64,000 nucleotides of DNA from Belliella calami (GCF_022549695.1 NZ_JAKZGS010000002.1:332576-396575), one strand, 5' to 3'. Shown: positions 45,676-54,813, counted from the first letter of the stretch. Notes: generated from the letters alone by a model not told the origin. Numbers and translations are program-made.

Positions 45676-46995
45676 CTACTCCAACCATTCAGGTTTTGTT
45701 GTGACAATATTTGCTTCCAATTGGTTGAGCAAATTATAAACTCCAAAATAGGTTCTATTTATATAAAGACCATGTCTAGAACCTCTAGCTTGTCTTGATT
45801 TTCTGAACATCTTATCATTGGAAATTCTATCTCCCAATTTGAATATCTGCTCAAAATAATCGTTATCGGCAAAATCAAAGGTATCGACGTGGAAAGGTTT
45901 CCCCAAAAGAGAAATCATTTCCTTAAACACACCTTTGAAATAAATCTTTTCTTCAGGAGTATCCTTATCACTGATAAATTCCAATCCATAGAAAATTTCA
46001 TTTAGCTCATCTTCATTGATCAACAATTCTCTTTTGATCAACGAAAAATAACCTTTATAGAAATCCTCTGGAATCACTTTAACACAACCAAAATCTATGA
46101 TACCCAATTTTCCATCATTCTGGATTATAAAATTCCCAGGATGGGGATCTGCATGAACTTGCATTAGGTTATGAACTTGATGGTGATAAAAGTCCCACAA
46201 GGCCTGACCTATTCTGTTTTTATCTTCTTGAGAAGGATTGGTTTCAAGCCATTCTTTGATATGCTTACCATCGATCCAATCCATCGTAATCACTCGCTCT
46301 GCACTGAACTCCTCATAATAATCCGGGAAATTCAAATCTTTGATATGAGAACAAGCTTTGGAGATTTCTTTTGAGCGCTTTACCTCCAAGGTATAATCTG
46401 TCTCTTCGAGCAGTTTTTCCTCAACCTCTTCCATGTAATGATCTAGTTCCTTTTCATTCATATTAAGTAGTCTCAATGCAAATGGGCGTACTAATTTCAG
46501 GTCGGAACTTACTGAGTCTGCTACTCCTGGATATTGTATTTTTACAGCTAATTTCTTACCTCCTTGCGTAGCTTGATGCACTTGCCCAATGGAAGCTGCA
46601 TTTACCGCAGATTTTGTGAAAGTATCGAAAATTGACTCTGGCGTCTTGCCAAAATACTTTTGGAAAGTCTTTACTACAAGCGGGTAAGATAATGGTGGAG
46701 CACTGTATTGTGCCATTGTAAATTTATCCTGATATGCTCTTGGAAGGATATTCTTATCCATAGACATCATTTGAGCCACTTTTAGCGCCGAACCCTTCAA
46801 TTCACTCAATGAGTTATAAATATCATTTGCATTGTTATTATGAAGCTCCTCCTTTGTCATCGAAGGGTTCACAACTTTTTTTGCATAATGCTTTACATAA
46901 TTACCACCTACTTTGGCGCCTGTACTAATAAACTTTGCCGCTCTTTGTACTTTTGATGTAGGAATACTTTGCTGCTCTTTTACCTTACTCTCCAT
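45676..46995 (-). CDS. ABC1 family atypical kinase (AarF/UbiB-like)
   Basis: A 439-residue ABC1/ADCK protein-kinase-like enzyme that in other bacteria and mitochondria supports quinone synthesis or lipid homeostasis. The nucleotide loop region has NAASIGQVHQA (the ADCK A-rich loop), lysine in KLAVKIQYPG, ExD in EVKRSKEISKAC, and the catalytic segment VHADPHPGNFIIQNDGKLGIIDFG. The N-terminal KxGQ-like motif reads ALKVAQMMSMD. Start set at 46995. It follows the TetR-like gene with a 10-bp gap and is likely cotranscribed. Confidence 0.88.
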   Translation of the reverse strand: MESKVKEQQSIPTSKVQRAAKFISTGAKVGGNYVKHYAKKVVNPSMTKEELHNNNANDIYNSLSELKGSALKVAQMMSMDKNILPRAYQDKFTMAQYSAPPLSYPLVVKTFQKYFGKTPESIFDTFTKSAVNAASIGQVHQATQGGKKLAVKIQYPGVADSVSSDLKLVRPFALRLLNMNEKELDHYMEEVEEKLLEETDYTLEVKRSKEISKACSHIKDLNFPDYYEEFSAERVITMDWIDGKHIKEWLETNPSQEDKNRIGQALWDFYHHQVHNLMQVHADPHPGNFIIQNDGKLGIIDFGCVKVIPEDFYKGYFSLIKRELLINEDELNEIFYGLEFISDKDTPEEKIYFKGVFKEMISLLGKPFHVDTFDFADNDYFEQIFKLGDRISNDKMFRKSRQARGSRHGLYINRTYFGVYNLLNQLEANIVTTKPEWLE

Positions 46996-47005
46996 AATTC
47001 CTCGA

Positions 47006-47671
47006 TTACTTGTTTTGATACATGAATTTTGCAAAATCTATAAACGTGTCCAATGCGCTTTTCCCCATCAGATCAAATGCTAAATTCACTGATTTCTCAA
47101 TGGCTGCATCTGTTTTCTCAAAAGCTGGGGATGTATCATTCAGCCAAAATTGAAATACAAACCAAACCTGAAACCACAACGCATCGTCATAGCGATCACT
47201 CAAAATTGGTCTGCTTGCAATTTCTTCGGTTTCTTTACCTTCCAAAATAATCTCGTTGGCAAAATCTTTAAATTTTGATTTGAAGATTTTCACTTCTGTG
47301 GGTAAAAGACTTTTGACATCCTTTTTGTTGCCATACAAAGACAAAAGGTAAGATCTGTTTTTCTTCAATTCCTCAATCCATGTAAACAAAAAGCTTAGCA
47401 ATTTCTCTCTTGCCGAATATTCTCTATAAACCTCCTGCGATTCTATACTTTCTACAGTAGCCTCAAACAACTGTGACCAAACCGCAGTTTTGATTGAGTC
47501 AAAAGAAGTGAAGTAATTATAAAAATCTTCCTCCTTCATCTTAAGATCCTTTGCAAATTTGAAAACAGATACAGGTTCGTGCCCATGTTCCAAAACATGA
47601 TTAACGTAGCCCGATACAATTTTACTTTTGATATCTATTTTTGTAGTTTTCTTAGCGGTTGTTTTTTCCAT
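47006..47671 (-). CDS. TetR-like regulator paired with the ABC1 kinase
   Basis: A 221-residue protein with an N-terminal TetR-type helix-turn-helix (EPVSVFKFAKDLKMKEEDFYNYFTSFDSIKTAVW, residues about 34-67) and a helical C-terminal domain with no recognised ligand pocket. Start at 47671 (MEKTTAKKTTKID). The tight pairing with the ABC1 kinase suggests it controls that gene. Genomic partners of this pair are commonly seen together in Bacteroidota. Confidence 0.8.
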   Translation of the reverse strand: MEKTTAKKTTKIDIKSKIVSGYVNHVLEHGHEPVSVFKFAKDLKMKEEDFYNYFTSFDSIKTAVWSQLFEATVESIESQEVYREYSAREKLLSFLFTWIEELKKNRSYLLSLYGNKKDVKSLLPTEVKIFKSKFKDFANEIILEGKETEEIASRPILSDRYDDALWFQVWFVFQFWLNDTSPAFEKTDAAIEKSVNLAFDLMGKSALDTFIDFAKFMYQNK

Positions 47672-47921
47672 GATGCTTTTATTTGCTATCATGTTAACCC
47701 GAAAAAGACACTCTAGGTTTAAAATAAAAGATAAAATAAATGGAAAACCGAAAGATTCTTTAAAACTGATTTCAGTCTACCCTTTGGGATTTTTCAAATA
47801 GGTATTAATTCTAAAAGCAAGACAAAGGAGTTTACTTTCAGTCAACCTTAAGAGCATTTTCCTAGGATTTAAACAAAACCTAAAAGAATTCAAATTGTCA
47901 ACTACTTCAAAATGAAACAAA

Positions 47922-48264
47922 TCATTTAATTAACCTTTTAGGATGCATCTTGGTCGGGAAAAAGTCAGTTATAAAAACTGTATTTTCTGTTTCATCAATG
48001 AAATAAACAATTTTTAACTCAAAATATCTATTTTCTTAATATAGGATAAATCTAAATCCTTGTTTAAATGTGGCTAAATATTTTTCTAGACTGCCTCTGC
48101 TGGGATAATTTTTTAATGTACTTGCCTTTTCAATAATTTTTCTACCAATCTCTATAGCCCTATCAAAAAATAAAGTTATCAAAAATGTAAGGCAAAACTC
48201 GATTTTGATATTGCATCATTGCAGCTTTCGTAATCACTACTTCGTACGGTTTTCCTTCACCCAT
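47922..48264 (-). pseudogene. Broken RelE/ParE-family toxin
   Basis: Translated from ATG at 48264, the frame starts MGEGKPYEVVITKAAMMQY and stops after 33 codons. Removing one base from an A6 run (48165-48170, T6 on this strand) restores DRAIEIGRKIIEKASTLKNYPSRG, then YLATFKQGFRFILY; an in-frame TAA follows (48036-48038), and reading past it gives ENRYFELKIVYFIDETENTV, ending near 47922. These are the sequence features of a RelE/ParE ribonuclease/gyrase-poison fold of about 113 residues. Two separate lesions show a dead toxin. Its start overlaps the antitoxin end by 28 bp. Confidence 0.85.
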
Positions 48265-48452
48265 TTATGATTCTCTTTTTTGAACTGCTCAATCGAAATT
48301 ATTTCTTTATTAGAAATAGAATTCAAAGATTCCTCCGCTCTATCTTCCATCTCAGCTCTAATGATCAACTCTTCCATGCGTTCGAGAGTTGATGTTTTCT
48401 GAACTTTCATTAATCTTTCAATAAGTCCAAGCTTGAGTGATTCTACTTTCAT
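48237..48452 (-). CDS. Antitoxin of a RelE/ParE-type toxin-antitoxin system
   Basis: A 71-residue helical, charged protein from MKVESLKLGLIERLMKVQ. It matches the Bacteroidota antitoxin layout: an N-terminal helical module (LKLGLIERLMKVQKTSTLERM), an acidic EMEDRAEES segment and the typical ISIEQFKKENHKWVKENR at the end. It lies just before, and overlaps, the broken toxin frame. Upstream of it is a leader of about 110 bp and then hslV. An orphan antitoxin can still autoregulate. Confidence 0.8.
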   Translation of the reverse strand: MKVESLKLGLIERLMKVQKTSTLERMEELIIRAEMEDRAEESLNSISNKEIISIEQFKKENHKWVKENRTK

Positions 48453-48515
48453 GATTTTTCTTGATTTGAAATTAAAGAAAGTTAGTTTATACAAAACCTC
48501 ATAAATATAACAATG

Positions 48516-48551
48516 CCTTTTGGAAAAAACTTACCTGCTTTTCCCAAAAGG
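48516..48551. terminator. Possible hairpin terminator between hslV and the antitoxin
   Basis: Inverted repeat ccttttgg (48516-48523) with ccaaaagg (48544-48551), plus an inner pairing of aaaa with tttt. It follows the hslV stop on the minus strand. No good T run is present. Confidence 0.4.
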
Positions 48552-48562
48552 ACTTTCTATTT

Positions 48563-49105
48563 TTAACCAATTACTTTCTCCACCACCAAATTGTGATTGG
48601 TATAGATACAGACATCTGCAGCTATCCCGAGACTTTCTCTTACCATTTCTTCAGCCGTCAGCTGTGGAGCAAACTTCTTCAAAGCTCTAGCCGCAGACTG
48701 CGCATACATGCTTCCCGAACCTATCGTGGCTATTTCCATATCAGGCTCAATAACATCTCCTGTTCCTGAAATAATCAATATATCCTGAGAGTCTGCTACT
48801 ATCATCATCGCTTCGAGTTTGGAGAGCATTCTGTCTGTTCTCCATTCTTTGGCAAGTTCCACTGCAGCCCTTTTCATATTATTCCCAAAAGCTCCAAGCT
48901 TCTCTTCAAACTTTTCTAAAAGTGTAAACGCATCTGCTGTAGATCCTGCAAATCCTGTCACAATCTTTCCTCCTTGAAGTCTTCTGATTTTATTGACACT
49001 GCTTTTTGCAATTGTATTTCCCAAAGTAGCTTGACCATCTGCACCGATCACTACTTCTCCGTTATGCTTGATAGCCACTACGGTGGTTGATTTTAATTTT
49101 TCCAT
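48563..49105 (-). CDS. hslV: ATP-dependent protease subunit HslV
   Basis: The proteasome-like peptidase of HslUV. The conserved start of the mature enzyme is TTVVAIKHNGEVVIGADGQATLGN, so the catalytic Thr is residue 7 after a six-residue prosequence (MEKLKS), whereas E. coli has only Met. G-rich FAGSTADAFTLLEKFE follows. Length 180 is normal. The HslU ATPase is not in the window. It is upstream of the antitoxin gene on the same strand. Confidence 0.95.
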   Translation of the reverse strand: MEKLKSTTVVAIKHNGEVVIGADGQATLGNTIAKSSVNKIRRLQGGKIVTGFAGSTADAFTLLEKFEEKLGAFGNNMKRAAVELAKEWRTDRMLSKLEAMMIVADSQDILIISGTGDVIEPDMEIATIGSGSMYAQSAARALKKFAPQLTAEEMVRESLGIAADVCIYTNHNLVVEKVIG

Positions 49106-49283
49106 TTTTTTAGATGTAAGTCACTAGATGTAAGATTTAAGATTAGAAAACCAAAATACATGTTTTCTGTAATAAAAATGAAAACCGTTCATATTAGGTG
49201 GTTTATCAATTTTGCAGCAATCTTATTTCAACTTTGTTTCAATTATATTTCTAATCTATTTATTCAATAACTATACAAAAACC

Positions 49284-49310
49284 AAAAAGTCCTGCGAAAC
49301 AGGACTTTTT
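49284..49310 (-). terminator. Rho-independent terminator after the E2 gene
   Basis: An 11-bp stem (aaaaagtcctg with caggacttttt) closes around a 5-nt loop; on the minus strand it ends in T's. It lies 22 bases after the E2 stop. Confidence 0.9.
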
Positions 49311-49331
49311 GACATATTAAATTTTTATCGA

Positions 49332-51047
49332 TTAGATCAATATTCTCACTGGATCTTCCAATAGGCCTTTGAAAGTCTGAAGGAATGCTGAACCTACAGC
49401 TCCATCCACTACTCTATGGTCACATGACAAAGTTACTTTCATAAGATTGCCTATTACCATTTGGCCGTTTTTCACAATTACGGTTTCTTTAATCCCTCCT
49501 ACTGCCATGATACATGCATCTGGCGGATTGATGATCGCAGTAAATTCGTCGATTCCAAACATCCCCAAATTAGAGATCGTAAAGGTATTGCCTTCCCAAT
49601 CTTTTGGTTGCAGTTCTTTGGTTTTAGCTTTTCCTCCAAGAGATTTTGCTTCATTGGAAATCTGTGAAAGAGACTTACTATCGGCAAACCTGATCACTGG
49701 CACCAATAGACCTTCTTCTACCGCCACAGCCATACCGATATGGATATGATCATTGTACCTGATCTTATCACCCAACCATGAAGAGTTCACTTTTGGATGC
49801 TGTCGCAAAGCCGCAGCTGCCGCTTTGATCACCATATCGTTGAAAGAAATTTTCACTGGAGAGACTTCGTTCATGCTTTTCCTAGCTTCTATAGCCTTAT
49901 CCATGTTGATTTCCATGGTAAGGTAGAAATGAGGAGCATTAAACTTACTTTCAGCCAATCTTTTTGCAATCACTTTACGCATTTGGGAAACTTTCTCTTC
50001 TTTGAAAGATTCTTGACCTATAGCAGGTGCTGCAGCAGTGGTAGTTGCTTTTTCTTGTGCTGATGCCTTGACAGAAGCTGGATCGAAACTCTCTACGTCT
50101 CTTTTGACTATTCTTCCACCTTCACCAGACCCTTTCACCAATTTGATGTCAACACCTTTTTCAGATGCTAATTTTTTGGCTAGTGGAGATGCCTTCAATC
50201 TTCCATCATCAGAACCATTACTATCCGAAGTACTGGATTTAGCTGGCTCTTCTGATTTTTTAGCCTCTGATTTCTTTTCTTCAGTCTTCTTTTCTGGAGC
50301 TTTTTCTTCTTTCTTTTCCTCCTTTGGAACTTCCTTAGAATCACTTCCCTTGGAGCTATGCGCTTTGATCAATTTTTCAAAATCAGCTCCTTTTTCACCG
50401 ATGACAGCGATCACTCCATCAATCTCTACTGCTTCACCAGCTTCAACACCTATGTGCAACAAAATACCATCATCGTAAGACTCAAGCTCCATTGTAGCTT
50501 TGTCAGTCTCCACTTCGGCAATAATGTCTCCAGCCTTGATTTCGTCACCTACTTTCTTCAGCCATGTTGCAATCACACCTTCTGTCATCGTGTCAGACAT
50601 TTTAGGCATTGTGATTACTTGTGCATTGATATCAGAAGTATCTATTTTCTCTTCTTTTGGAGCATCCTCAGTTTTGGAATCTTCTTTCTCCTCATTTTCG
50701 TCCTTCTCCTCGTCTACTTCTTCTTTATCCTCTTTCTTTTCTTCCTTTGAAGTAGAAGAAGAACCACCTTCACCATTTGCCTCTTTTAGCAAATCATCAA
50801 TGTTTTCTCCCTTTTCACCAATTATCGCAATCACACCGTTTACAGGTACTGCGTCTTTTTCTTCCACACCAATGTGAAGTAAAACTCCCTCTTCATAAGA
50901 TTCAAGTTCCATAGTAGCTTTGTCAGTCTCCACTTCAGCTAAAATATCACCTGGTTTCACTTCATCTCCTACTTTCTTCAACCACGCTGCGATCACCCCT
51001 TCTTCCATGGTGTCACTCATCTTGGGCATTCTTATTATTTCGGCCAT
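49332..51047 (-). CDS. pdhC: Dihydrolipoamide acetyltransferase (E2 of pyruvate dehydrogenase), two lipoyl domains
   Basis: A 571-residue E2. Two lipoyl domains are at about residues 1-80 and 145-220; each has the lipoyl-Lys site ETDKATMELES. They are linked by Glu/Lys-rich stretches. A peripheral subunit-binding domain follows (ASPLAKKLASEKGVDIKLVKGSGEGGRIVKRDV) and then the catalytic acyltransferase core ending in HRVVDGAVGSAF (HxxxDG). MPKMSDTM starts each lipoyl domain. The two-lipoyl form fits the mitochondrial-like PDH E2 rather than oxoglutarate E2. E1 and E3 genes are outside the window. Confidence 0.94.
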   Translation of the reverse strand: MAEIIRMPKMSDTMEEGVIAAWLKKVGDEVKPGDILAEVETDKATMELESYEEGVLLHIGVEEKDAVPVNGVIAIIGEKGENIDDLLKEANGEGGSSSTSKEEKKEDKEEVDEEKDENEEKEDSKTEDAPKEEKIDTSDINAQVITMPKMSDTMTEGVIATWLKKVGDEIKAGDIIAEVETDKATMELESYDDGILLHIGVEAGEAVEIDGVIAVIGEKGADFEKLIKAHSSKGSDSKEVPKEEKKEEKAPEKKTEEKKSEAKKSEEPAKSSTSDSNGSDDGRLKASPLAKKLASEKGVDIKLVKGSGEGGRIVKRDVESFDPASVKASAQEKATTTAAAPAIGQESFKEEKVSQMRKVIAKRLAESKFNAPHFYLTMEINMDKAIEARKSMNEVSPVKISFNDMVIKAAAAALRQHPKVNSSWLGDKIRYNDHIHIGMAVAVEEGLLVPVIRFADSKSLSQISNEAKSLGGKAKTKELQPKDWEGNTFTISNLGMFGIDEFTAIINPPDACIMAVGGIKETVIVKNGQMVIGNLMKVTLSCDHRVVDGAVGSAFLQTFKGLLEDPVRILI

Positions 51048-51170
51048 AAGCTTTTTAGTATCCTAGTCAATTTTTAAGCAGGTCAAAAATAGTTCTTAAA
51101 TTGTCTTTATTCAAATTTAATAATAGTATTTTCATGATTAGAAAAATCAAATTATCGAGAAAGGACAAAA

Positions 51171-52130
51171 ATGCCCCTAATTAAAGAGATAGATTACATT
51201 AATCCCAAATGGTTATTCAACGGACATTTACAAACTATCATACCAGGATTGTTTAGAAGTGTGATTTCGTTACCATTTGAAAGAGAAAGGATTGCGACAC
51301 ATGATGGTGATTTTTTGGATCTAGATTGGTTAAGAAAAGGAAGCAAAAAACTAGTGATAATCAGTCATGGACTTGAAGGGAATAGCAAAAGGCCATATAT
51401 GTTGGGAATGGCAAATCAATTTTACGGAAAAGATTTTGATGTGGTCAATTGGAATTTTCGTGGTTGCAGTGAAGAAATGAATCAGAAACCCATATTTTAC
51501 CACTCTGGAGCGACCTATGATCTTGATGCTGTGATAGATCATGCTGCTACTTCATATGATGAAATCTATTTGATAGGATTTAGCTTAGGCGGAAATCTAA
51601 CACTTAAGTATTTGGGTGAAAAAAGAGCCAGAAATCCAAAGTTAAAAAAATCTATAGCCATCTCCGTTCCTTTGCACTTAGAAAGCTCCTGTATCAAAAT
51701 ATCTTCAAGAGAAAACATCGTTTATTCCAAAAGATTTCTAAATACCTTAAAGGAAAAAATCATCAAAAAATCACTCGTTTTTCCAGATGAAATCCCTGTT
51801 GGTCTTTTAAGAAAAATAAAAACACTGAAAGATTTTGATGATTTTTTCACAGGTCCAATCCACGGGTTTAAGGACGCCCATGATTATTATGAAAAAAATT
51901 CATCTCTTTATTTCATAGACAAAATAGAAATTCCCACTTTGATATTGAATGCTCAAAACGATCCATTCTTAAGTGAAAAATGTTTTCCTGTGAATAAGGG
52001 GAAGTCCTTGCCAAATATTTGGATGGAATTCCCTAAGCAAGGAGGCCATGTTGGATTTAGCCCTAGAAACCGATCAGAAATATATTGGTCAGAAAAGAGG
52101 GCTTTTGAATTTATAAATACAGATCTTTAA
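51171..52130 (+). CDS. Alpha/beta hydrolase, YheT/EMB8 family
   Basis: A 319-residue esterase/lipase. The nucleophile is Ser138 in IGFSLGGN, with the oxyanion region SHGLEGNSKRPY before it, the acid in NAQNDPFL and the His in GGHVGF near the end. The N-terminal PKWLFNGHLQTI is a signature of the YheT group, whose members hydrolyse fatty acyl esters. It is divergent from the E2 gene and is followed 21 bp later by the SRAP gene. Confidence 0.92.
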   Translation: MPLIKEIDYINPKWLFNGHLQTIIPGLFRSVISLPFERERIATHDGDFLDLDWLRKGSKKLVIISHGLEGNSKRPYMLGMANQFYGKDFDVVNWNFRGCSEEMNQKPIFYHSGATYDLDAVIDHAATSYDEIYLIGFSLGGNLTLKYLGEKRARNPKLKKSIAISVPLHLESSCIKISSRENIVYSKRFLNTLKEKIIKKSLVFPDEIPVGLLRKIKTLKDFDDFFTGPIHGFKDAHDYYEKNSSLYFIDKIEIPTLILNAQNDPFLSEKCFPVNKGKSLPNIWMEFPKQGGHVGFSPRNRSEIYWSEKRAFEFINTDL

Positions 52131-52151
52131 ATTTATCAAAAAATCAAATTC

Positions 52152-52850
52152 ATGTGCGGAAGATACTCACTAAGTAAAAGTAAAATAGAGCTGGAAGAAA
52201 GATTTCAGGCAGAAATGCTAGGAGATTTCAACCCACGATTCAATATAGCTCCTACCCAGTTGCTCCCTGTTTTGACGTCAGAAAGCCCAAAAGGTTTCTC
52301 GTTTTTTTATTGGGGAATCACTCCTGATTTTGCAAAGAATAAACCTGTCTCCCAAAAGTTTATCAATGCTCGCTCTGAGAGTATTAACCAAAAAATATCT
52401 TTCAAGTCTTCTTTCGAAAAAAGGAGATGTCTTATCCCAGCAGATGGCTTTTTTGAATGGAAAAAAGTCGGAAAAAAAACCAAAACTCCTTACCGGTTTA
52501 CCTTATCGGATGAAGGTCTATTTGCATTTGCAGGGATTTGGGAAGAGTTTGAGAATGACAAAGGGGAATCCAACCACACATTTTTGATTTTGACTACTGA
52601 AGCAAATGGAATAGTCAAAGATGTTCATGATAGGATGCCGGTGATTCTTAAGAAAGAAGATGAAAAAAAGTGGCTAGACCCATACACTACAGAGGAAGAA
52701 TTGATAGATATGTTAATTCCATACCAAGCTATAGAAATGATTACTTACTCAGTATCTCCTTTGGTAAATCAAGTTAATAATGACACAGCTTCAGTCCTAA
52801 AGAAAACATCTCCAATGGATCAATTTGGCAATTACACCCTTTTTGGCTGA
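52152..52850 (+). CDS. SOS response-associated peptidase (SRAP/YedK/HMCES)
   Basis: A 232-residue SRAP domain protein that shields abasic sites in single-stranded DNA by a thiazolidine crosslink. Expected residues are present: Cys2 (made N-terminal by Met removal), Asn31, NARSE at 72-76, Glu102 in DGFFEWKK and His159 in DVHDRMPV. It is the second gene after the YheT hydrolase. No LexA box could be identified. Confidence 0.93.
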   Translation: MCGRYSLSKSKIELEERFQAEMLGDFNPRFNIAPTQLLPVLTSESPKGFSFFYWGITPDFAKNKPVSQKFINARSESINQKISFKSSFEKRRCLIPADGFFEWKKVGKKTKTPYRFTLSDEGLFAFAGIWEEFENDKGESNHTFLILTTEANGIVKDVHDRMPVILKKEDEKKWLDPYTTEEELIDMLIPYQAIEMITYSVSPLVNQVNNDTASVLKKTSPMDQFGNYTLFG

Positions 52851-53025
52851 CGATCCCATTTCAAGGAGTTGAAAGGTAAATAAAAACATAATTCTAAACA
52901 GATTTCTTTGACAAAAAACAGCCAAAATCAGATATGACCCCATCCTAACGCCCGAATTTGCTTCGATAAAAAAATGAAATTTCTTTCTTTTTCTAAACAA
53001 ATTATTCTTGAAGCTATTTCAATAT

Positions 53026-53033
53026 TATATTTG
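53026..53033 (+). promoter_or_regulatory. Possible -7 element before the FabH-like gene
   Basis: TATATTTG matches TAnnTTTG. A TTG lies at 53008-53010, 15 bp upstream, a little close for the -33 box. The 240-bp gap 52851-53090 holds nothing else that I can name. Confidence 0.35.
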
Positions 53034-53090
53034 TAAAGCATTTTAAACTATATTTTATCTAGCGTAAAACCCAATTTAAACTTACTGTTT

Positions 53091-54089
53091 ATGAAAAAGT
53101 CCAGAATAAAAGGTGTTGGCCACTATGTACCTGATCAAATCATTACCAATGACTATTTATCTTCTATCATGAATACAAATAACGAGTGGATAGTAGAGAG
53201 GACTGGAATTGAGGAAAGGAGATGGTTTACCCCTGGCAAAGACACTGTCACAAGCATGTCACTTTCCGCATCCAAAATGGCAATCGAAAGGGCGGGAATA
53301 GAAGCAAAAGAGATAGATTTTATTGTTTTTGCGACCATCACGCCTGACTATTTTGTACCTGGGAATGGTGTACTTTTACAGCGAGAGTTGGGTATACAAG
53401 GAAAACCTGCTTTGGACGTAAGAAATGCATGTTCTGGCTTTATTTATGCTTTATCAGTTGCGGATCAGTTTATCAAAACAGGGATGTACAAGACTGTTTT
53501 GGTAGTAGGTGCTGAGATCCAATCATCAGCATTGGATAAATCTGATGAAGGACGATCTAGTGCTGTAATCTTTGCAGATGGAGCTGGTGCAGCAATCCTT
53601 CAAGCTGTTGACCATGAACAAAATGGGATACTTTCCACCCATCTTCATGCTGATGGAGATTATGCTGAAGAACTGTACCTCAAAGATCCCGGGAGCAGTC
53701 GAGAAGTACGCCTTTCACCTGAAATCATCAACGGTCCAAGTTTCAAGATGTTTATGAATGGAAACACTGTTTTCAAGCATGCTGTAGTGAGATTCAGTGA
53801 GGTGATAAATGAAGCATTGGAAGCAAATGGAAAAGACAAATCAGAAATAGACCTACTGGTTCCTCACCAAGCAAATTTGAGAATAAGTAATTATATACAA
53901 CAAAAAATGGGCTTGAGTGATGAAAAGGTATTTAACAACATTATGAAGCTGGGCAATACAACAGCCGGAACTATCCCTATTGCACTAAGTCAAGCATGGG
54001 AACAAGGTAGGATAAAGGAAGGAGACTTGATAGTGCTCGCTGCATTTGGCAGTGGCTTTACTTGGGCTTCGGCTATACTTTACTGGTAA
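53091..54089 (+). CDS. fabH: 3-oxoacyl-ACP synthase III (FabH-like)
   Basis: A 332-residue thiolase-fold enzyme that starts fatty acid synthesis by condensing acetyl-CoA with malonyl-ACP. The triad is visible: Cys114 in RNACSGF, His259 in PHQAN and Asn289 in GNTTAGTIP. The C-terminal GSGFTWASAILYW is typical. A FabH paralogue in a branched/other pathway cannot be excluded. It is followed 1 bp later by the unknown gene at 54091. Confidence 0.92.
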   Translation: MKKSRIKGVGHYVPDQIITNDYLSSIMNTNNEWIVERTGIEERRWFTPGKDTVTSMSLSASKMAIERAGIEAKEIDFIVFATITPDYFVPGNGVLLQRELGIQGKPALDVRNACSGFIYALSVADQFIKTGMYKTVLVVGAEIQSSALDKSDEGRSSAVIFADGAGAAILQAVDHEQNGILSTHLHADGDYAEELYLKDPGSSREVRLSPEIINGPSFKMFMNGNTVFKHAVVRFSEVINEALEANGKDKSEIDLLVPHQANLRISNYIQQKMGLSDEKVFNNIMKLGNTTAGTIPIALSQAWEQGRIKEGDLIVLAAFGSGFTWASAILYW

Positions 54090-54090
54090 A

Positions 54091-54645
54091 ATGGAAGAAC
54101 CTGAAAAGATTGATATTGACTTAATAAAAAACATTAAAATGTTTGAAGATATACAAGTACAAAAAAACATCTTTCTTAACCTCTTTACAGAAATAGCTAA
54201 CCAATTTCCCCAATCAATATTAATTCAAGCGTATAAAAATTCAAAAGGAACAAAAGTATCCCAAGGAATAAATCTTGAAAACTGCCCTTATCAAGTTCTT
54301 GATATTTGCAGGGATTTTGATTCAAATAGTGGATTCAATATTAGAATTTTAAATTGGTGGGGGCATGGTTTATACATCTTGGTGCAATTTGGAAAGATTA
54401 CTGCCGAAAAACAATTGAAGCGTATCAATGATAAATTCAAAAAATTCTATGTTGGACTAGCTTCGGATGCTTTCGATTATCCGGCAGTTTTCATATCTGA
54501 TCATCTCCTGAGTACTGTCAATCTAGATGAGCATATCAGAAAATTTGGCCATCTTTTGATTTTTGACAAAATCACATATAGCGAATCGATTAATGTTATA
54601 AAATTTGAATTATTGGAAAAAATCAAATTCATCTTGGACAAATAA
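54091..54645 (+). CDS. Unknown soluble protein after the FabH-like gene
   Basis: A 184-residue protein with no signal peptide or membrane segment. I chose the ATG at 54091 (MEEPEKIDID), one base after the fabH-like stop, over an overlapping longer frame. The middle is mixed alpha/beta (LNWWGHGLYILVQFGK, YVGLASDAFDYPAVFISDHLL). I do not recognise it. The tight spacing suggests cotranscription and perhaps a related role in acyl metabolism (inference). Confidence 0.65.
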   Translation: MEEPEKIDIDLIKNIKMFEDIQVQKNIFLNLFTEIANQFPQSILIQAYKNSKGTKVSQGINLENCPYQVLDICRDFDSNSGFNIRILNWWGHGLYILVQFGKITAEKQLKRINDKFKKFYVGLASDAFDYPAVFISDHLLSTVNLDEHIRKFGHLLIFDKITYSESINVIKFELLEKIKFILDK

Positions 54646-54813
54646 TATAGAATAAATTTCTAAATATTAGCTAAAATGAATTAATTTAGAACCGAATTTA
54701 TTCAAATGCGTAATTAATAATTGTGTCAAAAAATCAAATGTTTTGGCTCGATTTGTGAAATACAGAAAACTCTAATTGCTAAAGTCACCGTTGCTTGAAG
54801 TTAAATAGAAAAT

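Noticed and set aside
50038-50877. Long plus-strand frames opposite the E2 gene
   Set aside because: They are the antisense of Glu/Lys-rich linkers and the lipoyl domains, so they read as Ser/Phe-rich runs; not genes.
52797-53000. 67-codon minus-strand frame in the gap before the FabH-like gene
   Set aside because: It overlaps the SRAP gene end, has no family match and lacks a convincing start.
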